Counted from the first letter of the stretch, positions 36,101 through 45,680 are shown. The stretch is 64,000 bases of DNA from Hippopus hippopus (GCA_946811185.2 OX328099.1:71862714-71926713); one strand, 5' to 3'. Notes: generated by a model from the sequence alone, not told the origin. Numbers and translations: made by a program.

Positions 36101-39100
36101 ACTTTGCAAGGTAAGTTGAATAAAATAATTTTTACATTCACATTTTTTCACTGGTATAGGCTGTTGAATAATTTTACTGAAATAGAGAAATAAGTTGATT
36201 TGGTCAATCTGTTGTTATTTTTCTCTGCTATAACATTTTTAGCTCAGCTGAGCATGAAGTGCTCAAGTTGAGCTTTTGCCATTGTGCTGTGTCCGTTGTC
36301 AAGTTGTCAACTATTACCTTGTGTGCACTCAAGAGACATATCTCGGAGCAAGTTCAAAATTGGGTCATGTCAGGTCAGAATGTAGTTAACTTGGCTCAAT
36401 CTAAGAAAAACTTTATGTGCACTATAGAGGCCACATTTTCAGCTTGATACTCACGAAACTCAATCAGCATGTTTGTCATGTTCTCGGACAAGTTTGAAAA
36501 TTGGGTCATGTGAGGTCAAAAAGTAGATCGCTGGACCAAATCATAGGAAAACTTTATGTGCTCTCTAGAGGCCACATTTTCAGTTTGATCTCATGAAACT
36601 TAATCTTGATGATATCTCTGACAACTTAAAAGTAGGTCATGTCAGTCAAAAAATAGTTCAGTTCAGTAACACTCTTGTGTTTTACATCTTCACAAGCAGA
36701 ATCTCTTCGCTTTATCAAACCTAGATGACTTATTCACATGAGCGCTTAAGGGCCAGTTGCCCTTTTGTTTTTATTATCCCCCGCCGAAGGTGGAGGGATA
36801 TAGTTTTAGCATTGTCCGTCCATCTGTGTGTCCGTCTGGGAGAATATCTCCAATACCGTTGGACGGAATTTCGTGAAACTTTATACATGGGTACAATAAC
36901 CCATTCCGCCGAGACACTTTTTTTTTTTTCTCTCTCTTTTGATTCGATGAAAAATGGCCGACTGGGAGCGATTTTAAGTTACGCGGTCTAGTAAATTTTT
37001 CAGTGGGGGATATCATTTCAATGAAATTGCTTGTTGGTTCTGATATTTGGATTTTGAATTAGTTCACATGATAATTTTGTTAGTAATGTAAACTGTTTTA
37101 GAATAAATGTACACAAGACAATCATGTGTTTTTGTGACAGGGAAGAGGAATAATACTTTAGAAAATACTGTTTGAAAGGGTGAAAAATTGTTGGTTACAA
37201 GCATCCTCTCCCTTTTTCAGGTATTTTCTCAACTTAGGTAGACGAAGCACTTTCTTTGGGCTACACATTTAAGTTGTTGTCTGCAGAAAGCTTTAATTTG
37301 GACTGGTCTAATTGTGTTTGTGGTAAAGAGTTAAAGTGATAAACAAACTTTTCTGTGTAACTTTTATAGGTTAAGCTCTACAGCTTTGAACAATGAATTT
37401 TTTGCCAAGGCTTGCACAGAGTGGAGACAAAGATTGTCAGAAGGTAAGACAACCATAGTTGTATAAATGTTTTATTGCACAGTGTATCATGTTCATTTCA
37501 TGAAGATATCAGTATCCTTGCCTGTGGATGATATATATGAGCTATGCCCAGGCAAATTTGTTTGTTTGTTTGTATTGGAGTCAGGGTACCTTCACATGTG
37601 TTTCCTGGGTTTCTGTGTGCATCTAATAATTAAACCTGAATTTTCATCATCTATTCGTTCTTTAAAAGATTCAAATAATATGACAACTAGAGTTATCAGT
37701 GTACATACACAGATCCTGGGTCTGTAATCGCCAACCATTCTTAATTTCATTCTAAGTCTAATTCTATATTAGAAAATAACACAACTTTTGATTGGCTCAG
37801 CCACTTGGTTTAGCCAATCAGAAGTTATATTACTTTAAAATTTAGAAAACTCTTGTGAATTAGACTAAGAATGTTCTTACGAAAAGTTGGAGAATACGGA
37901 CTGATTTTGTGACCTTTGAACAAAGGCATCTGAAGGAAGCACCATTCTTCTTCATGTATTGGGAATAAACAGTTTTTCTAATAATACAATGCACATTTCT
38001 TATTGACCATATGGGAAATCAGAACTGGGTCCATTATTTTTAAGAACATTCTTAGTCTTCTCCTCAAAGATTTTCTAAATTTGAAAGTAACACAACTTCT
38101 GACTGGCTAAACCACATGGTTTAGCCAGTCAGAAATTGTGTTACTTTCAAAATCTAGAATTAGACTTATAATGAAATAAAGAATGGTAAGTGAACACAGA
38201 CCCAGGTGCACCACTGTTTTCTCAAAACATCTCTGTTCTGCAGAATACTGAAAGATCAACAGATATTTTGTTCTAATTATCTCACTTATCAACAATCAGA
38301 TTTCACTGTGTCATTTTAGGGGAGTTCACACCAGAGAGTCAGCTTAGAATGAAGCAAGAAGAAGAGAAGGAAATGATTAAATTAGATCCATGGAAGGTAT
38401 AACTATTTTATGAATCCTAGAATCAGAACATGAATTCTTTTCAAGGATTTGTACATTTCATGTGAGCCATACTCTGTAAAAAGGGGGATTAATGTATCTG
38501 CAGAAAGAATCCACTCATGTCAGCCTGTGCAGTCCCTGCAGGCTAACCTATCCTGAAACTTTTTGCTATTGGTAAATTTTCTGCATGTCGAAAGACCAGT
38601 GTACCTCATGATTCATTGTCAAATAAACTGGATATTATGGATCCATAGTAATGTGATGGCTTGATACGTATCATAGGTCACAGAGATGCATTAAGCCCCC
38701 TTTTGCCAGAGCTTCCCTGATATATATTTTTACATGGAATATATAATTTTGTAGATTTTGCACTCACTTGGGATCTTTTTTTATGTGAAGGTCAGAAAAC
38801 TAGCCATCAAATTGGTCCTACAAACATGTTTGATCTAACTCTTTACAAAAAGACAAAATTTAAGATCTCATTCAAACTGAAAGAATTTGCAGATGAAAAA
38901 TTAAATGTTACTTAAAACTGGAAATTTCTCTTTGAATGTGTAGAAAGCATTGTGAGAAAAGGAGAAATGATTGTCACAAGCATTTTCTCCTTTTCCCACG
39001 ATGTTTTCAAAAACCTTCTTCCCTAGTGTTTGTTAAAACTGAGGATTGTGTGGTACAAGGTTAATATTGTTCAATCAGTCTCTGGCAAAAAGTATACAAG

Positions 39101-42100
39101 CATTAGACATTTAAATTTCTGATACTATAACAAAATTCTTAAAGTCAATGTTTGGAATTGTATGTATATTCAAAATGAATATATGAACATGTGTGTTTGT
39201 ATTTGTGTCCATTCCTACATCTTATGTTCCAGTCATTAATGAAGTAGACATACATAGATTTTGATATTATTAGAGCCTTTCATGATTTTGGTGCACTCAG
39301 ATGAGATTTTATAACCTATTACCACACAATCCTGACTTTAAAGGACACTGAGAAAGAAGCATTTTGAAAACATGGGAAAAGGAGAAAATGCTGGTAAACA
39401 GCATTTTCTCCTTTTACTTTAATGTTTTCTACCCTTCACAAAAAATTCAAATTTTCAGTTTGCAGAATTTGCAGACCACAAAGTTAAATGCGCCTCAAAT
39501 CATTGGATTTTTTCTTTGAAAGGTTAAGAAATATAATAGCTACCAGCCTTTCTCTTTTCCCACAATGTATGTAAAAAAGCCTTTTTCCTAGGAGGGCTGT
39601 TGAAATTTGGGATCGTTTGGAGTTACGTGAATCTTTTTATTTACAGGCAAAGCATTTTGAACCTGTATGGGGCAAAAAGTAAGTTAACCTTATCTATATT
39701 TTTAGCATGGCTGTATTAGAAAAGAAAACGTAGTGGTATTGTCATAGTCCTGGCTTTGTCTGCTTTGTTGTGCAAAGACTTTGGACATTTTCAAAGTCTT
39801 TGACATCTTTCGTTGTCATAGCTTCATTGTCGTCTGCCTGGTTGTTGTCCGAAAACTCGGCCAATTCATAATATCTCTGGCATTACTGAAGGAGGTTCTC
39901 TATTGCTCTGTGGAAAGTATTTGTTTAGTAGGCGGGAAATTCTGAGATTGATTATTAATCGTAGTGCTGGTTGTTTGGAGTGGCCTTTGGCAAGGCATAG
40001 AAGAGTCCCAGCCTAGTACTGGTGAAACTCATTTAATACATGAATAAGTGAGCTGTTGTTATAATTATTGCTGTGATTGTATAACTATTGTGTTGCGGCT
40101 CTGGAGTCCAAAGATGTATGTTTTGAATGTTTTCATATTTGTTTGATTAACTGTTTCCCAAACGACAATATTTTTGACAAGTCCAACTTGAAAGCACTTG
40201 CAAATGTCAACATTTATATGGCACAAATGATGGGATTTGTACGAGGAAGTCTAGTAAACATTGTGGGAAAAGGAGAAAATGCTGGTCACCAGCATTTTGT
40301 CCTTTTTTCCCGCTGTTTTCAAAAGGCCTACTTCTCAGGGTCATTAAAACTCGGGATTGTGTGAAAAATTTTACACTTTTCCAAGAGAACATTTGCACAT
40401 GACAAATTGAATGTTGCGCAAAAGATGAAATTGGTCTTGGACAGGGTAGAAAACATTGTGGAATTTCTATTTTACTTTTTAGTGGACATAAGGCTTGTTA
40501 GTAAAACATGTATTTTTGAAAATTCAAAACAAAACTGATTTTTTCCAGGACTTTGTCAGATGTTCCCAAAGCAGAGGACTTTCCTAGAGTTCCTCATTCG
40601 ATGTCAGCGTCGGATTCACCTCAAGCGGCAGCTCTGAAAACAAGCACCGTGAAGAAATCAACATTAGTGTCTACTATGCTAAAACAGAGATCTATATCAC
40701 AGACCGTACAAGGAATGTCTGTACCTCGAACAGTTTCAGAGGCTACATCTACAGGTGGTCTGTTGATGAAAACAATCCCGACTCCAACGGTCATACACAC
40801 ATCTAAAAGATCTGTTGACGGTGACTATGGAAATACTGGAAGTCCACCAAAGAGACAGAAGGTAGTTCCAACTGCAAAGCAAATACAAGCTCAAGCCCAG
40901 GCTAAAACACTGGCACAGATTAAAGCTCAAACTGAAGTGGCCAGAATGCAGAAATCACAGAGTATTGAAAATAAAATGTTTGCGAAGGTGTCTAATGCAT
41001 ACAACATCCCTAGTGTTGTTCAGCAGAGGATTTCTCCGGGATTGGAGTCTAGGGTGTCGAAAGCAATAGTTGTGACTGTAGGTGCTCCGTCGTCGGGCAT
41101 GCGATCACCAACTAGAACATTGGCTCAAATAAAATCTCAAACTCAAGCTGCACGAGCAAAGCAGCAAGGACAAACAAGAACTTTGGCCCAAATTAAAGCT
41201 GAAACAAAAGCAAGGGTACAGCAGCAAGCAGAAGCTCAAGCTAAACTCCATGCTCATCTCCTCGCACAAGCCCGTGGAGATGCAGGGGTTAAACATGTCC
41301 CAAATATTATGGTTACTCATCAGATGCGAGCAAAGATGAAAACAGCTGAAGATGAAAAGACAATGGATGGTGTCAACATCAGAAGATCTTTGGAAATATG
41401 TGAACAGGCAAAAGCTCTAAGTCAAAAAAACTCTTCTATGGTCTCAATTTTACAAAAACCTTCCACACCCTCACCATCAAAAGTAGAAAAGGTTGAAACT
41501 GTGAGACCAACCATTTCACAAACTCATAAAACTGTTTCCCAGATTTTGCAAGACAAAACCACCATGGAACAGAAGAAACAGTTGTTTGCTCAGCCTGTCC
41601 GAAAAGTTCCAGCCCAAATGGCTCTGCCACCGAGTGTTGGGACAAGCTATGCTATAACTACTATCTCAAATACCTCCACCATTAATGTGCCTACCCAGTC
41701 TTCTCATGTGCCAAGTGTAACCATGAACACCTCAAATGTTTCGTTTGTAATGCTCCCCCCAAATGTGACACAGGTTGCTGGTATCAGCCCAGCTGTATTT
41801 AGTGTACCGTCAACACGATATTTGATAAATCCCTCGGCCGCTGCAGCTCAACAGAATTTGTTGCAACAGTTAATCAGGTCAGCAGCAGGATCAGTTGCAA
41901 TTAAATCAACAGCCAGTTCCTCCCAGCAACGGGCTGCTAGTGCCCCTCCACAGCAGAAGTTAATTCAGGGAACAATACCCCCTGTGAGCACAATAGTTAG
42001 GTCCGCGAGTGTGGGTACGGACACATCGTCCATGGAGGAAATGTCGGTGGGAAATGTGATAGGTGCTGGAGGTGTGACGGCCTCAAATCAGACTCATAGT

Positions 42101-42571
42101 GACTCTAGTGTGCAGACCTCTTCTGATCAGATTAATTTTTTATCCAAAGCGGGCACTGCTATCATTCCAGGATTAAACGGGTGTAAGGGGGGCTCTCAGC
42201 AGATCCTACTTGCATCCCCTGGGGGTCAGATAGCGTCTTCAGTGGGAAGGCATGGACTGAACAGTATTGGTAGCAGTGCCCAGACCGTGGCAGTTATTCC
42301 CAGCATTACAATTGACAAGCAGGGTAATGATGGGTTAACACAGGGAACCGTGAATAATGTATCTGTTCATTCTACGGATAAATATTTCACACCAGGCACT
42401 AGTGTTGGAACAGTGATGTTATCTAGTTTAAAAAGTGATGAGCGGCAGTCTCAATCTAACTGTGCTTGTAGCTTGAAAAGTATGAAAACTTGTTCCAAGT
42501 GTGGGGCCTTTTGTCACGATGATTGTATTGGACCTTCAAAGCTCTGTGTAACATGTTTGATAGCGACTTGA
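24114..42571 (+). CDS. ASXL: ASXL (Additional sex combs-like) Polycomb/BAP1 cofactor, complete, 12 exons, 1094 aa
   Basis: Twelve exons add up to 3285 bases, an exact 1094-codon frame plus stop. ASXL proteins are nuclear cofactors that activate the deubiquitinase BAP1/Calypso, which removes ubiquitin from histone H2A. Visible domains: HARE-HTH at about residues 17-92 ([44 protein letters not shown]); basic nuclear-type stretch near 170-190 (RKKRKH); the conserved block THAT leads into DEUBAD ([29 protein letters not shown]); DEUBAD about 310-420 including the NEF motif in [10 protein letters not shown] (367-371); a Gln/Ala-rich region with three TLAQIK motifs (about 540-636); and a C-terminal PHD finger at 1059-1094 ([30 protein letters not shown]). 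It is shorter than vertebrate ASXL1-3 (roughly 1400-2250 aa), mostly through a shorter disordered middle. The single copy cannot be matched to one vertebrate paralogue. Confidence 0.95.
24189..25540. other. First part of ASXL intron 1, mostly unrecognised
   Basis: Apart from the 22-bp tandem repeat near 24.95 kb I see no gene or known repeat. It is the longest MITE-free stretch adjoining the promoter. Confidence 0.5.
24920..24989. repeat. 22-bp tandem repeat, three units
   Basis: Units of GGCTTGTAATTTACAATCCC in ASXL intron 1. Confidence 0.9.
25548..25690. mobile_element. MITE-1, orientation A, decayed fragment
   Basis: Recognised by the residual hairpin arm and the TTGTCATCTGCAAAT box. Confidence 0.5.
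26431..26694. mobile_element. MITE with ATGGCTTGCAAT ends, about 264 bp
   Basis: Inverted ends ATGGCTTGCAATACGCGAAA and TTTTTGCGTGTTGCAGGCCAT, with inner inverted repeats around CAGCCTGCGCAGTCTGTG. A solo end lies at 29788-29820. Confidence 0.82.
27056..27372 (-). mobile_element. SINE-A copy in ASXL intron 1
   Basis: Well preserved A box (CCCCAGTAGCTCAGTCGGTA on the minus strand). Confidence 0.85.
27509..27704. mobile_element. MITE-1, orientation A, decayed
   Basis: One hairpin arm is lost; lies 80 bp before ASXL exon 2. Confidence 0.65.
27785..27867 (+). CDS. ASXL: ASXL exon 2 (residues 26-53), HARE-HTH
   Basis: Encodes [19 protein letters not shown] and LKEI. Acceptor TTTTCAG, donor AAG|GTAATG, leaving phase 2. 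Confidence 0.92.
28902..29121. mobile_element. MITE-1, orientation A
   Basis: Near full length; TTAA on the right, TTAA-like on the left. Confidence 0.85.
29253..29361 (+). CDS. ASXL: ASXL exon 3 (residues 53-89), HARE-HTH
   Basis: Encodes [19 protein letters not shown] and [15 protein letters not shown], matching the second half of the ASXL HARE-HTH fold. Donor ATG|GTAATC. Confidence 0.92.
29470..29674. mobile_element. MITE-1, orientation B, hairpin arm shortened
   Basis: TTAA at both ends; the left hairpin arm has lost about 15 bp. Confidence 0.88.
29826..29935. repeat. MITE-2-like core fragment
   Basis: Only the AGATCATT...CAGTCTGGTCTTGATC inverted core remains. Similar cores are at 43770-43820, 44145-44205, 58318-58370 and 59478-59510. 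Confidence 0.6.
30074..30891. mobile_element. pogo/Tigger-like non-autonomous element, 818 bp
   Basis: Inverted ends CAGTCGACTCTCATTATGTC and its inverse, flanked by TA on both sides (30072-30073 and 30892-30893). Ends of this type and TA duplications are known for the pogo/Tigger branch of Tc1/mariner. No transposase frame survives inside. Confidence 0.8.
30965..31080. repeat. Imperfect hairpin repeat
   Basis: Arms TTGAGATAAAATTTTATTAA and its near inverse at 31055-31076; the outer half recurs near 13355-13395. Confidence 0.65.
31514..31634 (+). CDS. ASXL: ASXL exon 4 (residues 90-130)
   Basis: Acidic linker ([19 protein letters not shown] onward). Acceptor GTTTTAG, donor AAGG|GTAAGT; the alternative acceptor two bases on would open with a stop. 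Confidence 0.85.
32148..32364. mobile_element. MITE-1, orientation A
   Basis: Full length, ending GGTAAAGAGTTAAG. Confidence 0.85.
32424..32732. mobile_element. MITE-G fragment split by MITE-1
   Basis: Only its right end survives (32424-32477 and 32700-32732). Confidence 0.75.
32478..32695. mobile_element. MITE-1, orientation A, inserted at the terminal TTAA of a MITE-G
   Basis: Flanked by TTAA at 32474-32477 and 32696-32699. Left flank ends ATGCATTAA and right flank reads CTACCTTTTGGCTAGAGCAT, the two halves of a MITE-G end. Confidence 0.9.
32757..32990 (+). CDS. ASXL: ASXL exon 5 (residues 130-208)
   Basis: Linker exon ([15 protein letters not shown]) with a basic cluster [15 protein letters not shown] that could be a nuclear localisation signal. 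Acceptor TTTAACAG, donor GAAG|GTAAGT. Confidence 0.85.
33115..33243. mobile_element. MITE-1, orientation B, truncated in the hairpin
   Basis: Good left end; sequence departs after GGAAAAGGAGAAAATG. Confidence 0.82.
33450..33682 (+). CDS. ASXL: ASXL exon 6 (residues 208-285)
   Basis: Ser/Thr/Pro-rich linker ending [18 protein letters not shown], which reads directly into [14 protein letters not shown] of the next exon. Acceptor TTCCAG, donor AAG|GTATGT. Confidence 0.88.
33806..33902. mobile_element. MITE-G fragment
   Basis: Includes GGTCCTTTGACATGCAGAAA and a terminal GAGCATAGCTTAT; a smaller terminal piece lies at 33362-33398. Confidence 0.75.
33903..34826. other. ASXL intron 6, no feature recognised
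   Basis: AT-rich intron sequence with a G11 run near 34110; no repeat family recognised. Confidence 0.5.
34827..34940 (+). CDS. ASXL: ASXL exon 7 (residues 286-323), pre-DEUBAD conserved block
   Basis: Encodes [30 protein letters not shown] and ILVNTNLK, nearly invariant across ASXL proteins. It ends at AAG|GTATAT (donor at 34941). Its last 31 bases and the donor are copied six more times downstream; see the tandem array. Confidence 0.93.
34910..35285 (+). repeat. Tandem array of ASXL exon-7 end plus 5' splice site, 7 units of about 53 bp
   Basis: The first unit is exonic (coding SILVNTNLK) and runs through the real donor. Six further units repeat it with few changes, so AAG|GT donors recur at 34941, 34994, 35047, 35097, 35150, 35203 and 35258 (spacing 53, 53, 50, 53, 53, 55). 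Four of the downstream donors read GTATGTATG, a better match to the consensus than the authentic GTATATGTG. Reading past the first donor in frame meets TGA at 34989-34991. Confidence 0.95.
35424..35851. mobile_element. Two MITE-1 copies in tandem, both orientation A
   Basis: Copies at 35424-35623 and about 35628-35851 meet at a CTTAA-type junction, in the intron just after the ASXL splice-donor array. Confidence 0.85.
35904..36013 (+). CDS. ASXL: ASXL exon 8 (residues 324-360), DEUBAD
   Basis: Encodes [19 protein letters not shown] and [17 protein letters not shown]. Acceptor TTTTTCAG, donor AG|GTAAGT. Confidence 0.93.
36240..36768. repeat. Dispersed repeat with AGCTCAGCTGAGC hairpin start and 139-bp internal units
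   Basis: Starts with a hairpin (AGCTCAGCTGAGCA, loop, TGCTCAAGTTGAGCT). Internal units with AAAATTGGGTCATGT and GAGGCCACATTTTCAG recur at about 36342 and 36480. Ends near AGGGCCAGTTGCCCTTTTG. Confidence 0.7.
36769..37020. repeat. Dispersed repeat CCCCCGCCGAAGGTGGAGGG
   Basis: About 245 bp, from ATCCCCCGCCGAAGGTGGAG to TCAGTGGGGGATATCATT, with a central GTTGGACGGAATTTCGTGAA box. Class not assigned. Confidence 0.65.
37150..37332. mobile_element. MITE-1, orientation A, decayed
   Basis: Short hairpin and right end GTGGTAAAGAGTTAA remain. Confidence 0.65.
37370..37443 (+). CDS. ASXL: ASXL exon 9 (residues 360-385), DEUBAD with NEF motif
   Basis: Encodes [19 protein letters not shown] and RQRLSE. 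The NEF residues are those known in ASXL proteins to be needed for activating BAP1. Acceptor TTATAG, donor GAAG|GTAAGA. Confidence 0.93.
37715..37905. mobile_element. Fold-back MITE with ATTGGCT core, copy 1
   Basis: Inverted arms CTGGGTCTGTAATC and inverse, inner arms AACACAACTTTTGATTGGCT / AGCCAATCAGAAG. Other copies at 38024-38206 and 52928-53120. Confidence 0.82.
38024..38206. mobile_element. Fold-back MITE with ATTGGCT-type core, copy 2
   Basis: Second copy within the same ASXL intron, inner arms nearly perfect. Confidence 0.82.
38320..38396 (+). CDS. ASXL: ASXL exon 10 (residues 385-410), DEUBAD
   Basis: Encodes [19 protein letters not shown] and DPWK. Acceptor TTTTAG, donor AAG|GTATAA. 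Confidence 0.92.
38463..38722. mobile_element. MITE-G, full length
   Basis: In ASXL intron 10. Confidence 0.87.
38841..39061. mobile_element. MITE-1, orientation B
   Basis: Full length with several substitutions. Confidence 0.83.
39314..39625. mobile_element. MITE-1 fusion: left part of an A copy joined to a B copy
   Basis: The A part (39314-39455) includes its hairpin; the B part starts at TTTGCAGAATTTGCAG and has lost its left hairpin arm. Confidence 0.7.
39647..39678 (+). CDS. ASXL: ASXL exon 11 (residues 411-421), 32 bases
   Basis: Micro-exon encoding [10 protein letters not shown], equivalent to the end of DEUBAD in other ASXL proteins. Acceptor TTACAG, donor AAA|GTAAGT. Without it the frame to exon 12 breaks. 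Confidence 0.88.
40149..40369. mobile_element. MITE-1, orientation B
   Basis: Near full length; a further B fragment follows at 40378-40462, just upstream of ASXL exon 12. Confidence 0.8.
40549..42571 (+). CDS. ASXL: ASXL exon 12 (residues 421-1094), terminal exon with PHD finger
   Basis: A 2-kb terminal exon, typical for ASXL. It holds a low-complexity Gln/Ala-rich helix-prone part with TLAQIK motifs at about residues 540, 610 and 630, long Ser/Thr-rich disorder, and a PHD finger at the extreme C-terminus with Cys and His spaced as in other ASXL proteins. Stop TGA at 42569-42571. Confidence 0.95.
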
Positions 42572-42636
42572 GATTATTTAAATTTTTGGAAAAAAGATTT
42601 TTGTGTACACATGTATAAAGGGGATGTTTGGATGGG

Positions 42637-43325
42637 GGAATGGGTCAGAATGGCCCACTTCCAAAACGGCCCAGTCAAAAACGGCCCACTTCACCAAAAT
42701 GCCTTTTTTTGAAATATGACATACTGTTATTTCAATCGGTTTTATCAGAATTATTTATATAACTAACTTAAATTTATAGAGCTTGGACCTCAGTTCCCTC
42801 ATACGTGTATGGGTTGTACTCAACTCATATCTATTTCTAATGTGAATTAAATTTCTAAAGCTTGGACCTCGATTCACCCATACTTGTGTGGATTGTATTA
42901 TGCATTTCTGCCCAATGTTTACTATCATGTTTGCTCATTTGTTACCCCATTGTCTTTTCTCATGATAAATTGGCATTCTTTCAAAATATATATACCTTTT
43001 TTGGGTGTGTTTTCTTTAGGTCTGGTTACCCTCTGTTGTACACAAATTACAAATGTGGAAAACGACAGAGACATTATTGAAACTTCAAAGGAGAACAGGA
43101 ATTTCTCCTTAGATTTGTAAAAGGAGACCATCTCTGGATTCTCATGACCGATTGCATAAGTGAAATACACAAAACTAATTTCGTGATCAAAATGACAGTA
43201 AAGAACTTCATTAACTTTAAAATGATTATAAAAAGAGGTGGGCCATTTTGTTAATAGGCCATTTTTGCAGTGGGCTGTTTTAGTATTGGTCCATTTTGGA
43301 ACTGGGCCATTTTTGACCCGTATTC
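42637..43325. mobile_element. MULE-like non-autonomous element with 10-bp target duplication
   Basis: Long inverted ends (GGGTCAGAATGGCCCACTTC against GGGTCAAAAATGGCCCAGTT, extending about 80 bp with CGGCCCA repeats). The direct repeat TTTGGATGGG lies at 42627-42636 and 43326-43335. Ten-base duplications are typical of Mutator-like elements. Inside, a segment of about 75 bp with AGCTTGGACCTC is repeated in tandem. It sits 66 bp after the ASXL stop, so it is probably in the 3' UTR. Confidence 0.82.
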
Positions 43326-43523
43326 TTTGGATGGGATTAAATGATGTGGCTGTGGAATTTGTTATTGCAAGAAATAGTCATACTTGCAGTTCATCAAGTT
43401 TTGATTCCGATGGTACATGTTTTAAAAAAAAAAAAAGTACTGGTTGAGCCATTAGTTATACTTGTATATCACACAGGGTATTTGCATACTCGAAACAATT
43501 GTTAGAATGCTAAGGCTATGTTA

Positions 43524-43750
43524 ACCCTTTACCATATAACCCCGAGTTATAGCCATGTGAAGGAAGAAGGCTTTTGAAAACCCTGTAGAAAAAGGAGAAA
43601 ATGCTGGCAACCAGCATTTTCTACTTTTCCCACAGAGTTTGATTCAATCCTTTAAAGAAATATACAATTGTTGGAGTCTCATTGAAATTGTTGTCAGCAA
43701 ATCCTTTAATTTTAGGTGAGTCTTAAATTTTGTTTTTTTTTAAAGGGCTA
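43524..43750. mobile_element. MITE-1, orientation A
   Basis: Starts after GTTAA downstream of ASXL. Confidence 0.83.
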
Positions 43751-43865
43751 AGTTCTTTTTGCTTGCCTTAGTGGATCAAAATCAGTTTGCACAGAATGTG
43801 CAGTCTGATCTCGGATCTCAGTGAGATACCCTAGCCCAGGACACCCTTTGTTTTTGAGAGATAAC

Positions 43866-44063
43866 TCTTAACCAAATGACAAAATTTGAGACTACCAAAT
43901 TGACAGCATTTGCAGATAACAAAAAAAAACACATACATGGAGTTCAGCTGATGACGTCTGATTTTGATAGGGTAGAGAAAATGCTGGTTACCAACATTTT
44001 CTCCTTTCCTCACAATGTTCTCAAAGGCCTTCCTCTCCAGGATGGGGTTATATGGTAAAGTAT
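43866..44063. mobile_element. MITE-1, orientation B, shortened
   Basis: Lacks the outer part of the left hairpin arm. Confidence 0.78.
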
Positions 44064-44393
44064 TAAAAAAGTGAAAGACTTCAATCTTCAAAATGTATGA
44101 TTCAGTGTTTACTTTTTGGCATATTTGAAGGTGTTTTTACAGACAGTACAGGTCAAGATCAGTCTGCATACAATAGACAGTCTGATCCTGAACCTGCATT
44201 GTCTAATTCTAAATAAATGTTGGATCATCACTGTGTAAAATGCTACTCATAATGCATTCTCTCATAGCCATGCAGGTTGAAAAGTAGATATGGCAGTAGT
44301 TAAAATTTATACCAAGATTTATCATTGCAATGAAACTTAATTATGCATACAAAATTGAATTTGTGCAAGGAGGATGATCTTGAAAAATTTAAC

Positions 44394-44617
44394 TCTTTAC
44401 CAAATGACAGAATTTTAGACTTGTTCAAATTGAAAACTTTTGCATACAACAAAATAAAAGTGTCTCAAAAATTAAAATTCATTTTTTAAAAGGCTAGAAA
44501 AAAATTGTGGGAAAAAGAAAAAAATGCTGGTTGCAATCATTTTCTCCTTTTCCCACAATGTTTTCTAAATGCTTCTACTTCAGGGTTGTTAAAAGTCAGG
44601 ATTGTGTGGTAAAAAGT
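44394..44617. mobile_element. MITE-1, orientation B
   Basis: Full length, TTAA flanks. Confidence 0.87.
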
Positions 44618-44710
44618 TAAATCATGGTTTAAAGTTTTTGTTTTCTTAAAAAGTAAGTGTTTTACTTAGCCACGATAAAATGTCATTGAATGATTATTAT
44701 AAGTGATTAA

Positions 44711-44933
44711 CCTATTAACAGACAGCAAATTAACAACTTGTCCAAATTTAGACTATTTGTAGATGATAAATTCTAAATTCTACCAAAATGGTACGGTTTC
44801 TCATTGAAATGTTAGAAAACATAGTTGGAAAAGGAGAAAAATGCTTGTTATCAAAGTTTTCTTTTTCCACAATGTTTTCAATAGGCTTCTTCAACAGGGT
44901 TGTTAAAATATGGAATTAGACCATAAAGAGTCA
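44711..44933. mobile_element. MITE-1, orientation B, diverged
   Basis: Hairpin degraded, ends still recognisable. Confidence 0.75.
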
Positions 44934-44997
44934 AAACAGTCATCATAAATTATTTTGTTTGAAGATCTATACATCAAATATCATTTGAAAATATAGA

Positions 44998-45212
44998 AGC
45001 CACACTCTGGCAAAAGGGGGCCTAATGCATCTCCGTGGTGCATTATACCAAGCAAGCCATCAAATACTTATGGATCCATAATAGCCACTTTTTTTAACAA
45101 CCGACAGATGGTGAAAAGTTTCGGCCCAGGTCAGCCTGGGCAGACTGCGCAGGCTTACCAGGGTCAATACTTTTCACAGATGCATTAAGCCCCCTTTTCA
45201 CACAGAGCATTA
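44998..45212. mobile_element. MITE-G, reverse, shortened
   Basis: Both ends present, part of the inner hairpin lost. Confidence 0.8.
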
Positions 45213-45680
45213 CAGCCCTTATGAAAACTGCCTGAAACTGCCCTAATCATGTTTTTGAGTGAAGACTGTGAAATATGTCTAACTCTACTTATAGACAATT
45301 CCTATATTTTCCATGGATGAATTAAATCATGTCATCACTTTTTTTCCTACAATTTCTGTGTTTTTCATTGATGAATGAAATCATATAATCACTTGATTTC
45401 CCATGCTAATTTAAAGAAATCTGTTACCACATCAAATTAACTAACATGATTTTGCAAGGATTACTAGAAAGTGATCATTCAGGAATACTAAACTATATCT
45501 GGCAATATTTTACCTGAAGTTGTGTGACACTTTGTTTAGATATTTTGACATTAAATTTTGGATAATTAATACAGAATGCATTGTAGAAGAACCAATTGCT
45601 TGTTCATAAGAAGTTTATTCTGTTTCTAGAATATTTTCTTGATCTTTCTACTGCAGAAGTTGCATGGTGGTTTTCAATTT
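45213..45680. other. Intergenic, no gene recognised
   Basis: AT-rich, with a short direct repeat ATGAATxAAATCAT at 45315 and 45372. Confidence 0.5.
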
